From the NCBI GenBank assembly GCA_029866215.1, contig JARWZU010000073.1, positions 1 through 38,206 of the forward strand: a stretch of 38,206 nucleotides of DNA, in the 5' to 3' direction. Below are positions 16,544 through 24,577 of the stretch, piece after piece (positions within the stretch are counted from its first letter, which is position 1; every line of letters starts with the position of its first letter). The translations under genes and the position numbers were made by a program. Below the pieces are notes generated by a model. That model had not been told where the DNA came from. It searched no databases and saw nothing but the letters and a program-made list of their open reading frames with translations. This DNA is from Akkermansiaceae bacterium. GTDB taxonomy: Bacteria > Verrucomicrobiota > Verrucomicrobiia > Verrucomicrobiales > Akkermansiaceae.

Positions 16544-16563
16544 AATCATCCCTAGGGATGATT
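16544..16563. promoter_or_regulatory. 20-bp perfect palindrome upstream of the prepilin-like gene
   Basis: AATCATCCCT is followed directly by its reverse complement, then a short T-run on the plus strand. No plus-strand gene ends here, so a terminator role is unlikely. A dimeric repressor or activator site about 120 bases upstream of the prepilin-like gene is more plausible. Confidence 0.45.
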
Positions 16564-16940
16564 TTTGTTAGTACAAATCTGGGCATGTCAAAATTTTTGT
16601 GTAAGTTCAGATTCGCTGATTAAGGTTAGTGGGAGGTTAGCATGCGGTCGGAAAACTCGATGGCGAACCGGTTTAGAGCACCCTCGCAAATGGTGCGGAC
16701 CCCCGGTGCGCGAGACATGGAAAGGCCCTTCCACCACGCGTAGATTGATAATCAACGAGTCACACCTGAAACTGGTCGCGAGTCATCTCGCCAAACCTCC
16801 GCTGCCAGTGCCCGTGCCTGGCCCATCCGCTCACCCCATCCGCATTCCAACTGCGGATTCTAGGTTAAATGGTGCGAAGCCCAAGTGATCGAACTCATCG
16901 ACCGCAAGACACTCTCCAGCGAATTCCGCAGGTTTTGAGC

Positions 16941-16973
16941 GTTCATCCTTTGAATTAGTCATTCAAAATGAAC
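16941..16973. repeat. Extended inverted repeat upstream of dsbD
   Basis: Arms GTTCAT-CC-TTTGAAT (16941-16955) and ATTCAAA-ATGAAC (16961-16973) pair over 13 bp with a two-base bulge around a 5-base loop. No T-run follows. It lies about 135 bases before the chosen dsbD start and could be an operator or a leader structure. Confidence 0.55.
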
Positions 16974-17108
16974 AGTTCACAGAAACCGACTCATGATGAA
17001 ATCAATCGGGTTTTGAACCAGTGCCGACATTTCGCGCTGAAATCATTGAAATACCCCGCCCACGAGTTACTCGTTGAGAATAGGACGAAATTAAGCAACC
17101 CTCTCCCC

Positions 17109-19172
17109 ATGCATCGTTTCATCATCGCCCTCGCCGCATTCCTCAGCCCGCTGTTGGCGTTTGCCGAAGGCGATGCAACTGCAACCGTCGCCCAACTGCA
17201 GTCGGAACAAAAATCGATCGCCCCGGGGAAATCTTTCACCGTCGCCCTGCAACTGTCTCATCCCGAGGGCTGGCACAGTTATTACAAGAACTCGGGCGGC
17301 GTCGAGCTGCCGCCTGCGATCGCTTGGGACCTGCCGAATGGATTTACCGCAGGCCCGATCCAGTGGCCGGTGCCCGAGGTGAAGGATGGCTACTTCGGCA
17401 AGAGCTTCGCTTACGAGGGCAGCCCAGTCTTTCTCACCACGATCACCGCCCCCGCATCGCTCGAGATCGGCAAGTCGATCACCCTCAGTGCCAATGCAAC
17501 CTGGCAAATCTGCAAAGAAAGCTGCATCGGCGAAAAGAAGACTCTGGCCCTCACCCTCCCCGTGACGTCCGCAGCTGAAACCGACCCAGCACTCGCACTC
17601 ATTTTCGAGTCAGCCCGAAACCACCAAGCCAAAAAAATTCCTTCGCTCGAAATCACCGCCCAGTCCGATGGCGGCGATGTCCGCGTGCGCGTTCAGCCCG
17701 CCTCAGCTCTAACAGGCACCCCGACCGATTTCGTCCCAGACCAACCCTTCATCCAAGCCGCTAGCGCAGGCGGCAGCATCCAACGCGATGGAGATGCATG
17801 GCTGATCCAACTCAAGCGCATCGCAAAGGACACCTTTGACAACCCCGTGCCCCAAGGGAAGTCGCTTTCAGGGATCCTCACTGGCACCACCGCAGTGGAA
17901 ATTTCAGAAACCACCATCTCCAGCCCTCCCGCCGCTCCCCTGCCGTTCAGCAAGTTTCTCCGTATCCTCGGGGGCATGCTGTTAGGCGGGCTAATCCTCA
18001 ACCTAATGCCCTGTGTGTTCCCCGTCATCGGGCTGAAGATCATGGGCTTCGTCCAACAAGCGGGCGAAGACCGGAAAAAAATCGCCCTCCACGGGATCAC
18101 GTTTGCGCTTGGCGTGCTCGCCTCGTTCGGGGTGCTCAGCGGAATCCTCTTCGCGGCCCGCAGCGCGGCAGGGGCCGCCGGCGACTCGATCGGTTGGGGC
18201 TATCAACTGCAGAACCCATGGGTCGTTCTCACCCTCATGCTGCTCATGTTCGTGCTTGCACTAAACATGTTCGGACTCTTCGAACTCGGCACGTCCGCAA
18301 CTTCCGTCGGCGGCTCGCTGCAATCGAAACAAGGGCTCGGCGGCTCGTTTTTCTCAGGAATCCTTGCCACGGTCGTGGCCACCCCATGCTCCGCGCCCTT
18401 CCTCGGCGTGGCGATCGGGGCTGCCATCGGACTACCCATGCTCCAGTTCTTCTCGGCCTTCGCCGCGATGGCGATCGGGCTCTCGCTGCCCTATCTGATT
18501 CTATCCATTTTTCCGCGCCTCATCGACTTCCTCCCGCGTCCCGGCGCATGGATGGAGAGCTTCAAGCAAGCGATGTCGTTTTTTCTTTTTGCCACGGCCG
18601 GTTACCTGCTCTGGGTCTACGCGGGACAAATCGGCTTGGACAATCTTCTCGGCCCGATCTTCGGTCTCAGCAGCCTCGCCATCGCCGCTTGGATCTACGG
18701 ACGCTGGAACCTTCCTCACCGACCAACCTCCACCCGCCGGATCGCCATGGCCCTCACCTTGCTATTCGCCATCGGCGGATTTCTGTTAGCCAAGCCACCT
18801 CAGAAATCGGCCCTCGTCTGGGAGCCATGGACGCAGGAACGTGCCGACGCGCTGCTGGCCACAGGAACCCCGGTGTACATCGACTTCACCGCGCAGTGGT
18901 GCGCCACCTGCCAGGTGAATAAAAAACGGGCTTACACCCACGAGGTCATCGGGCTGATGCATCGCAAAGGGGTGGTCGCACTCAAGGCCGACAAAACCAA
19001 CCCCAACCCCACGATCGAACAAAAACTCCGCGATCTCGGACGCTCGGCGATCCCGGTGAATGTGCTGCTCGTCCCCGACAAGCCTCCCATCGTCACCCCA
19101 GAACTCCTCACCGCCGACTACCTGAAAAAACTTTTCACCGACGAACTCCCCGACACCCCAGAGTCGAAGTGA
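17109..19172 (+). CDS. dsbD: DsbD-type thiol:disulfide interchange protein
   Basis: This 687-residue inner-membrane protein moves reducing equivalents from cytoplasmic thioredoxin to the periplasm. It has a signal peptide (MHRFIIALAAFLSPLLAFAEG), then a DsbD-alpha-like domain (about 25-250) with Cys135 and Cys139 (CKESC). About eight membrane helices follow (about 285-590), carrying the redox cysteines in LMPCVFPVIGLK and VATPCSAPFLG. The C-terminal thioredoxin domain has WCATC (Cys598, Cys601). All six expected cysteines are present. I chose ATG 17109 because it starts the signal peptide; the in-frame ATG at 16968 lies next to an inverted repeat and adds 47 polar residues. It is a single gene on the plus strand before the defence island. 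Confidence 0.94.
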   Translation: MHRFIIALAAFLSPLLAFAEGDATATVAQLQSEQKSIAPGKSFTVALQLSHPEGWHSYYKNSGGVELPPAIAWDLPNGFTAGPIQWPVPEVKDGYFGKSFAYEGSPVFLTTITAPASLEIGKSITLSANATWQICKESCIGEKKTLALTLPVTSAAETDPALALIFESARNHQAKKIPSLEITAQSDGGDVRVRVQPASALTGTPTDFVPDQPFIQAASAGGSIQRDGDAWLIQLKRIAKDTFDNPVPQGKSLSGILTGTTAVEISETTISSPPAAPLPFSKFLRILGGMLLGGLILNLMPCVFPVIGLKIMGFVQQAGEDRKKIALHGITFALGVLASFGVLSGILFAARSAAGAAGDSIGWGYQLQNPWVVLTLMLLMFVLALNMFGLFELGTSATSVGGSLQSKQGLGGSFFSGILATVVATPCSAPFLGVAIGAAIGLPMLQFFSAFAAMAIGLSLPYLILSIFPRLIDFLPRPGAWMESFKQAMSFFLFATAGYLLWVYAGQIGLDNLLGPIFGLSSLAIAAWIYGRWNLPHRPTSTRRIAMALTLLFAIGGFLLAKPPQKSALVWEPWTQERADALLATGTPVYIDFTAQWCATCQVNKKRAYTHEVIGLMHRKGVVALKADKTNPNPTIEQKLRDLGRSAIPVNVLLVPDKPPIVTPELLTADYLKKLFTDELPDTPESK

Positions 19173-19436
19173 TGCAACGTTGACGCATCGCTCAAGCGCA
19201 TTCCTAACAGAACCTAGCAGATCCGCCCAGCCGAGGAATGGGCACCAATAAAGTATCAAAAGATACTAGAATGGACTTTGAGGTCGCAAAAAATCCATCC
19301 AGCAGCTCGACACCTTAAATCGCCGTGACTAGAAAAAGCGTATCCAAAACATAAGCAACCTCATAAAAATTCGTGAATTTCAGCCCCCAGGCTTCTCTCG
19401 CTAAGTGCGCAACTCCAAAATAATTGCCATGACGCC
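19173..19436. other. Intergenic region before the restriction island, with an operator-like palindrome
   Basis: This is an AT-rich 264-bp stretch. AGTATC-AAAA-GATACT (19252-19267) is a perfect 6-bp inverted repeat, a plausible operator or weak terminator for dsbD. No clear -35/-10 pair is visible, although the island promoter should be here. No transposon end or tRNA is seen at this island boundary. Confidence 0.45.
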
Positions 19437-20939
19437 ATGACCAATCCGATGAGCATCACCATCTCCCAGCTCGAATCTCACCTCTGGGAAGCCGCAAACA
19501 TTCTTCGTGGCCCGGTGGATGCAGCGGACTTCAAAAGCTATGTGTTCCCACTGCTGTTCTTCAAACGCATCTCGGACGTGCATGATGAGGAACATGAAGC
19601 CGCACTGAAAGAGTACCATGGTGATGAGGAGGCTGCGCTATTTGCTGAAAATTACCGTTTCCAGATTCCCGAGGACTGTCATTGGCGGGATGTGCGGACG
19701 GCGGCAACGAATGTCGGACAGGCACTCCAAGCGGCACTGCGCGGCATTGAACAAGCCAATCCGCATACACTTTATGGCATATTTGGTGACGCCCAGTGGA
19801 CGAACAAAGATCGGCTATCAGATGCGTTACTGCGAGACTTGATCGAGCACTTCTCCCGGCTCTCGTTGGGAAACACGTTGGCCAAGGCGGATGTGCTGGG
19901 GCAGTCGTATGAATACCTGATCAAGAAGTTCGCCGACGTTACCAACAAGAAAGCGGGCGAGTTTTATACCCCGCGCTCGGTCGTGCGGCTCATGGTGAAC
20001 ATCCTAGATCCTCGCGAGGGCGAGTCCATTTATGATCCCACCTGCGGCACCGGCGGCATGTTGCTGGAGGCCATCCATCACGTTCAGGAGACGCGAGGCG
20101 ATGTCCGCACGCTCTGGGGCAAGCTCTTCGGTCAGGAGAAGAATCTGACCACCTCCGCCATCGCCCGCATGAACCTCTTCCTGCACGGCGCGGCAGACTT
20201 CCAGATCGTGCGCGGCGACACCCTGCGCAGCCCCGCCTTCTTTTCGGGCGACAACCTCGCCACCTTCGACTGCGTCATCGCCAATCCGCCCTTCTCGCTG
20301 GAGAAATGGGGCGACGAAGTCTGGTCCAGCGATCCTTACGGGCGTAACTTCGCCGGCATGCCGCCCGCCAAGAGCGGCGATTATGCCTTCGTCCAGCACA
20401 TGATCAAATCCATGGCACCGAAGACCGGGCGCATGGCTGTTGTCCTGCCACACGGTGCGCTTTTTCGTATGAGCAAAGAAGGCGAGATCCGAAAAAAGCT
20501 TCTCGGCATGGACTTGCTGGAGGCCGTGATCGGCCTTGGGCCGAATCTCTTCTACGGCGCCGGCCTCGCCGCCTGCATCCTCGTCTTCCGGCAGAAGAAA
20601 GCGAAGGGCCGGAAGAACAAGGTGCTCATTGTCGATGCCTCTAAGGAGTTCAAAACCGGCCGGGCCCAGAATGAACTTCTGGACGAACACATCAAACGCA
20701 TCCACAGCTGGGTCCGCGACTACATCGATGTCGAAGGCATCGCTCGCCTCGTCACCCTCGACGAGATCGCAGCCAACGATCACAACCTCAACATCCCGCG
20801 CTACGTCGAGCCGAAGGTCACGAGTGAGGTGCTCACCGTGGAAGAAGCGATGAAGCGACTACGCGAGAGCGCTGAGGCAGCGTTTTCGGCGGAGGAGAGG
20901 CTGGTGGGAATACTCAAACTGGAGGGCTTGCTGGTATGA
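19437..20939 (+). CDS. hsdM: Type I restriction-modification DNA methyltransferase subunit (first copy)
   Basis: HsdM has 500 residues, the normal size, and methylates adenine in the target sequence as part of an M2S complex. The N-terminal helical HsdM domain (about 5-145) is followed by the catalytic domain. SAM-binding motif I is DPTCGTGG (200-207) and catalytic motif IV is NPPF (283-286). Start ambiguity: ATG at 19449 (MSITISQLESHLW) matches the family start better than 19437. The stop overlaps the next start by ATGA. It is clearly paralogous to the second hsdM downstream: one block around GIFGDAQWTNKDRLSDA is almost identical. GC is near 50% in the first 500 bases and about 60% after that, suggesting mosaicism. 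Confidence 0.95.
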   Translation: MTNPMSITISQLESHLWEAANILRGPVDAADFKSYVFPLLFFKRISDVHDEEHEAALKEYHGDEEAALFAENYRFQIPEDCHWRDVRTAATNVGQALQAALRGIEQANPHTLYGIFGDAQWTNKDRLSDALLRDLIEHFSRLSLGNTLAKADVLGQSYEYLIKKFADVTNKKAGEFYTPRSVVRLMVNILDPREGESIYDPTCGTGGMLLEAIHHVQETRGDVRTLWGKLFGQEKNLTTSAIARMNLFLHGAADFQIVRGDTLRSPAFFSGDNLATFDCVIANPPFSLEKWGDEVWSSDPYGRNFAGMPPAKSGDYAFVQHMIKSMAPKTGRMAVVLPHGALFRMSKEGEIRKKLLGMDLLEAVIGLGPNLFYGAGLAACILVFRQKKAKGRKNKVLIVDASKEFKTGRAQNELLDEHIKRIHSWVRDYIDVEGIARLVTLDEIAANDHNLNIPRYVEPKVTSEVLTVEEAMKRLRESAEAAFSAEERLVGILKLEGLLV

Positions 20940-22621
20940 TCACCATTCCGCCAAAGCTTCAGATGATTCTCGATGGCATTGAGGGCGAGCACTGCGAATT
21001 TAAGGAGTGGAAGACGAAAGACGACTTTGATGGCCTGACCAAATATGCCTGCGCTCTGGCCAACGAGGGCGGCGGTAAAATCGTACTTGGTGTCGCGGAC
21101 CAGCGCCCTCGCCGGATCGTCGGCACCCAGATCTGGCCGCAGATCGAGGTCACGCGCAAAAGCCTCAACCAACGCATTCATCTCACGACTCATTGGGAGG
21201 AATTTCCAACGAGCGAGGGCCGGGTTCTCGTCATCACCGTGCCTCGTCATGCCTACGGACTGCCGGCTTCCTGGGATGGTCGAGCGTGGATGCGGGAAAA
21301 TGACAGCTTGGTCCCTCTCTCCGAATCTCGCCGGAAAGTCATTTGGGAGGAAATTGGCCGGGACTATTCCGCCGAGCCCTGCTCCGGGCTCACAATCAGC
21401 GACCTTAATCCGGCAGCCCTTGATGCCTTCCGGCGTGCCTGGGTCAATTCACTGCGGGCTCGCCGCGAGGAATCCGGGCAACGCGACGCCGAGCGGATCG
21501 ACGGTCTCAGCCATGAGCAGCTTCTTCGCGACACCGAGTTACTTCTTGCCGACGGAACCCTGGTCACTGCCTCCCTGATCCTCTTCGGCTCCCGGCAGGC
21601 AGTGCGCAAATACATGGCACAGGCCGAGTTGGTTTATGAATATCGGAACACACCCGCTTCGGGACCTGCTGATTGGCGCTTGGAGTTCCAAGAAGGCTTC
21701 TTCGCATGGCACGACCTCCTTTGGCAGCAGGTCAACGAGCCCAGCCGCAACCCACGGCAATCCTTCCAATCAGGTCTTTTCGTTCGTCAGTTGCCATCTT
21801 TCGCCGAACGCCCAGTGCGCGAAGCACTTCTGAATGCCGTTTGCCACCGCGACTATCTGCTCGGAAACAGCATCTTCATCCGGCACTCCCCGACCACGCT
21901 TACGATCGAGAGTCCCGGCGGTCTGTTGCCACAGGTCACGGTGGAAACCCTGCTTGACCGTCAGGCTCCAAGGAATCGCCGCCTTGCCGAGGTCTTCCAG
22001 CGCTGCGGCATGGTGGAACGCTCCGGGCAGGGCATGAACCTCATCTTCGAGGACGCCATCACCAGTGCCAAGCAGCTTCCCACGCCCGACGCCTCCCCCT
22101 ACCAGTTCAAGCTCACCCTCCACGGCGTGGTTCAGGACCCTGCCTTCCTCGCCTATCTCGAGCGGGTCGGTCAGGAAAAGATGCGGCTTTACGACACGGC
22201 CCACCTCCTCGTTCTGGATTCCGTGCGCCGGGACGTTGCGCTCCCAGAGGGCCTTAAGCCCTTGGCAGACCGCCTCGTCACCGATGGCCTGCTGGAACGA
22301 ATCAGTCGCGGACGTGGTGCCAGGCTGATTCTCTCTCGCACCTTTTCCCAAGCCATCGGCGAATCCGCAACCTACACGCGACGCAAAGGGCTCGACCAGG
22401 ATGAGTGCAAGTTGCTACTTCTCAAACACCTCCAGCTAAAGGGAGAGCAGGGCGCGCCACTGGCGGAACTCGCCCAGGTCCTCCCATCCAAGTCAAAGAG
22501 ACAAATTCAACATTTCCTGCGTCTTTTGGCGGAGGAGGGTAAGGCCAATGCTCTTCGTCTTGGCCCAGGAGCTGCCTGGAAATCAATGGCTTCTGCATCG
22601 TCCCTCTCGGCCGACGAATGA
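20936..22621 (+). CDS. AlbA_2 / HATPase_c_4 domain protein (Schlafen-like)
   Basis: This 561-residue protein has an N-terminal AlbA_2 (Schlafen AlbA_2-like) domain, about residues 10-140, with HCEFKEWK (19-26) and LANEGGGKIVLGV (41-53). A C-terminal GHKL-like ATP-binding domain of the kind once annotated as a RecG-like transcriptional regulator follows, with REALLNAVCHRDY (295-307), ESPGGLLP (325-332) and GMVERSGQGMNLI (358-370). A probable winged helix lies near the end (LLKHLQLKGEQGAPLAELAQVL). Proteins of this type are frequent in defence loci, where they may act as regulators or nucleic-acid-binding effectors; the role here is unknown. It is translationally coupled to hsdM1 (ATGA overlap). 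Confidence 0.88.
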   Translation: MITIPPKLQMILDGIEGEHCEFKEWKTKDDFDGLTKYACALANEGGGKIVLGVADQRPRRIVGTQIWPQIEVTRKSLNQRIHLTTHWEEFPTSEGRVLVITVPRHAYGLPASWDGRAWMRENDSLVPLSESRRKVIWEEIGRDYSAEPCSGLTISDLNPAALDAFRRAWVNSLRARREESGQRDAERIDGLSHEQLLRDTELLLADGTLVTASLILFGSRQAVRKYMAQAELVYEYRNTPASGPADWRLEFQEGFFAWHDLLWQQVNEPSRNPRQSFQSGLFVRQLPSFAERPVREALLNAVCHRDYLLGNSIFIRHSPTTLTIESPGGLLPQVTVETLLDRQAPRNRRLAEVFQRCGMVERSGQGMNLIFEDAITSAKQLPTPDASPYQFKLTLHGVVQDPAFLAYLERVGQEKMRLYDTAHLLVLDSVRRDVALPEGLKPLADRLVTDGLLERISRGRGARLILSRTFSQAIGESATYTRRKGLDQDECKLLLLKHLQLKGEQGAPLAELAQVLPSKSKRQIQHFLRLLAEEGKANALRLGPGAAWKSMASASSLSADE

Positions 22622-22667
22622 AACACAAGTGCTAACCATGTTTCATTTCGTGTTTCTTTTCGTGTTT
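22620..22667. promoter_or_regulatory. Half-site cluster upstream of the second hsdM
   Basis: Two direct copies of TTTCGTGTTT (22646-22655 and 22658-22667) are spaced 12 bp apart. A GAAACAC at 22620-22626 forms an inverted repeat with GTGTTTC at 22650-22656, and ATGTTTC occurs at 22638-22644. The cluster fills the gap between the AlbA_2 gene and hsdM2 and could be an operator for an internal promoter. Confidence 0.45.
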
Positions 22668-22675
22668 AATTCCCT

Positions 22676-24178
22676 ATGACCCGCATCTCCCAACAAAACC
22701 TCGAATCCTACCTCTGGGGAGCCGCCGTGCTCCTGCGGGGGACGATTGATGCGGGGGACTACAAGCAGTTCATCTTCCCGCTGCTGTTCTACAAGCGCCT
22801 GTGCGATGTCTTCGATGAGGAGACCGTCACGGCTCTGAAGGACTCAGGCGGGGATGAGGACTTCGCCATGTTCCCGGAGAATCACCGCTTCCAGGTGCCC
22901 GCTGACGCGCATTGGCGGGAAATTCGCAAGGTCAGCCGGGATGTGGGCCGGGGCTTGCAGCAGGCCATGCGGGCCATCGAGACCGCCAACCCCGACAAGC
23001 TCTTCGGCATCTTTGGCGATGCGCAGTGGACGAACAAGGACCGCCTGTCCGATGCCATGCTGCGCGACCTCATCGAGCACTTCTCTACGCTGGAACTCAC
23101 CGTCGCCAACCTGCCCGAGGACGAGCTGGGCCAGGGCTATGAGTATCTCATCAAGAAGTTTGCCGACGACTCCGGCCACACCGCCGCCGAGTTCTACACG
23201 AACCGCACCGTCGTCCACCTCATGACCGAGATGCTCGACGTGCAGCCCGGCGAGTCCGTCTATGATCCCACCTGCGGCTCCGGCGGCATGTTGCTCTCCT
23301 GCATCGCCCACCTGCGGAATCAGAAGAAGGAATGGCGGAACGTGAAGCTCTACGGCCAGGAGCGGAACCTCATGACCTCCTCCATCGCCCGGATGAACTG
23401 CTTCCTCCATGGCATCGAGGACTTCCGCATCGAGCGCGGTGACACTCTGGCCGAGCCGAAGCTCGTCGAAGGCGACCGCCTCCAGCGCTTCGATGTCGTG
23501 CTGGCCAATCCGCCCTACTCCATCAAGCAGTGGAACCGCGAAGCCTTTGCCGCCGACCCCTGGGGGCGCAATGTCTTCGGCGTCCCGCCGCAGGGCCGTG
23601 CCGACTACGCCTTCCAGCAGCACATCCTGCAAAGCCTCAAGCACAAGACAGGCCGTTGCGCTGTCCTCTGGCCCCACGGCGTCCTGTTCCGGCAGGAGGA
23701 GGCGGACATGCGCCGCAAACTCATCGAAGCCGACCTCATCGAGTGCGTCCTCGGCCTCGGCCCGAACCTCTTCTACAACTCGCCCATGGAAGCCTGCGTT
23801 GTCGTCTGCCGCACGCAGAAGCCCAAGGCCCGGCGCGGAAAAATCCTCTTCATCAACGCGGTGAATGAAGTCACCCGAGAGCGCGCCCAAAGCTTCCTCA
23901 CCGACGAGCACCTCCAGCGCGTCGTCCGCGCCTATCGGGATTTCAAGGACGAGCCCGGCTTCACCCGCGTCGTGCCGATTGAGGAAATCCGGGCGAAGGA
24001 GGGGAATCTAAGCATCCCGCTCTACGTCGGCGGGGAAACGCAGGCGCAAACTGATGCGGCTACCGAGTCGGCCACCACGGCGCTGCCGGATGCTCTTGGA
24101 GCTTGGCTGGAGAGCTCGCATCGCGTCAGGACAGTAATCGATTTGTTGATGGCTCCCACCTCCAAGGCAAAAAAGTGA
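22676..24178 (+). CDS. hsdM: Type I restriction-modification DNA methyltransferase subunit (second copy)
   Basis: This second HsdM also has 500 residues. SAM motif I is DPTCGSGG (197-204) and the catalytic motif is NPPY (278-281). The N-terminal domain aligns throughout with the first copy, with several near-identical blocks, but the genes have clearly diverged and are not a recent duplication. GC is high and even across the gene, closely matching the first halves of hsdS and hsdR, so this copy is the more likely native partner of that system. It is separated from the AlbA_2 gene by 54 bases and from the toxin gene by 38. Confidence 0.96.
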   Translation: MTRISQQNLESYLWGAAVLLRGTIDAGDYKQFIFPLLFYKRLCDVFDEETVTALKDSGGDEDFAMFPENHRFQVPADAHWREIRKVSRDVGRGLQQAMRAIETANPDKLFGIFGDAQWTNKDRLSDAMLRDLIEHFSTLELTVANLPEDELGQGYEYLIKKFADDSGHTAAEFYTNRTVVHLMTEMLDVQPGESVYDPTCGSGGMLLSCIAHLRNQKKEWRNVKLYGQERNLMTSSIARMNCFLHGIEDFRIERGDTLAEPKLVEGDRLQRFDVVLANPPYSIKQWNREAFAADPWGRNVFGVPPQGRADYAFQQHILQSLKHKTGRCAVLWPHGVLFRQEEADMRRKLIEADLIECVLGLGPNLFYNSPMEACVVVCRTQKPKARRGKILFINAVNEVTRERAQSFLTDEHLQRVVRAYRDFKDEPGFTRVVPIEEIRAKEGNLSIPLYVGGETQAQTDAATESATTALPDALGAWLESSHRVRTVIDLLMAPTSKAKK

Positions 24179-24216
24179 TCATTTCATGTGAATCTTTTTG
24201 ACTCGCCCCCCTTCTC

Positions 24217-24555
24217 ATGCTCCTTTTCTTCCGCACCAAGAAACTCCAGAAAACCTGCAACTCCTCCAAGGAAATGCAGAGATCCTTTGGAGTGATCCGG
24301 GCGAAGAAGCTCCTGCAACGGCTCATGGAGCTTCAAGCTGCGGACCACTTGGGGCAAATTCCACGCGTTCCGCCACCACGCTGCCATGAAATGACCGGTG
24401 ACCGTCAGGGTCAGCTTAGTGTCGATCTCGATCAACCCTACCGCTTGTTCTTCATTCCAGCGAATGATCCCGTCCCACTGAAACAAGAAGATCAAGGCCT
24501 CGACTGGTCCGCCGTGACTGAAATCGAAATCATCGAGATCGCAGATCCTCATTAA
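24217..24555 (+). CDS. higB: HigB-like toxin (RelE/ParE superfamily)
   Basis: This 112-residue protein resembles the HigB-type toxin group, also found mislabelled as killer suppression protein. Members are ribosome-dependent mRNA interferases or related RelE-fold toxins. Visible family features are KKLQKTCNS, a basic AKKLLQRLMEL helix, the RCHEMTGDRQGQLSVDLDQPYRLFF core (about 55-79) and the C-terminal end LDWSAVTEIEIIEI. The gene is directly upstream of the antitoxin gene (22 bases), the usual order for higBA. It is embedded between hsdM2 and hsdS on the same strand, so it should share their transcript. Confidence 0.9.
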   Translation: MLLFFRTKKLQKTCNSSKEMQRSFGVIRAKKLLQRLMELQAADHLGQIPRVPPPRCHEMTGDRQGQLSVDLDQPYRLFFIPANDPVPLKQEDQGLDWSAVTEIEIIEIADPH

Positions 24556-24577
24556 ATCCCCAGCACCTTCCCCAGCC

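Larger units (their letters stand above)
16427..17108. other. 682-bp divergent intergenic region, prepilin-like gene to dsbD
   Basis: No gene is supported here. Two notable palindromes are listed separately (16544-16563 and 16941-16973). A further hairpin ATCCGCA/TGCGGAT (16838-16844, 16852-16858) lacks a T-run. Promoters for both flanking genes must lie here, but no pair of boxes is convincing. Confidence 0.5.

Noticed and set aside
22844-23911. A 355-codon minus-strand frame opposite hsdM2
   Set aside because: It is a shadow of the GC-rich methyltransferase gene, with Gly/Val/Asp-rich low-complexity translation and no domain.
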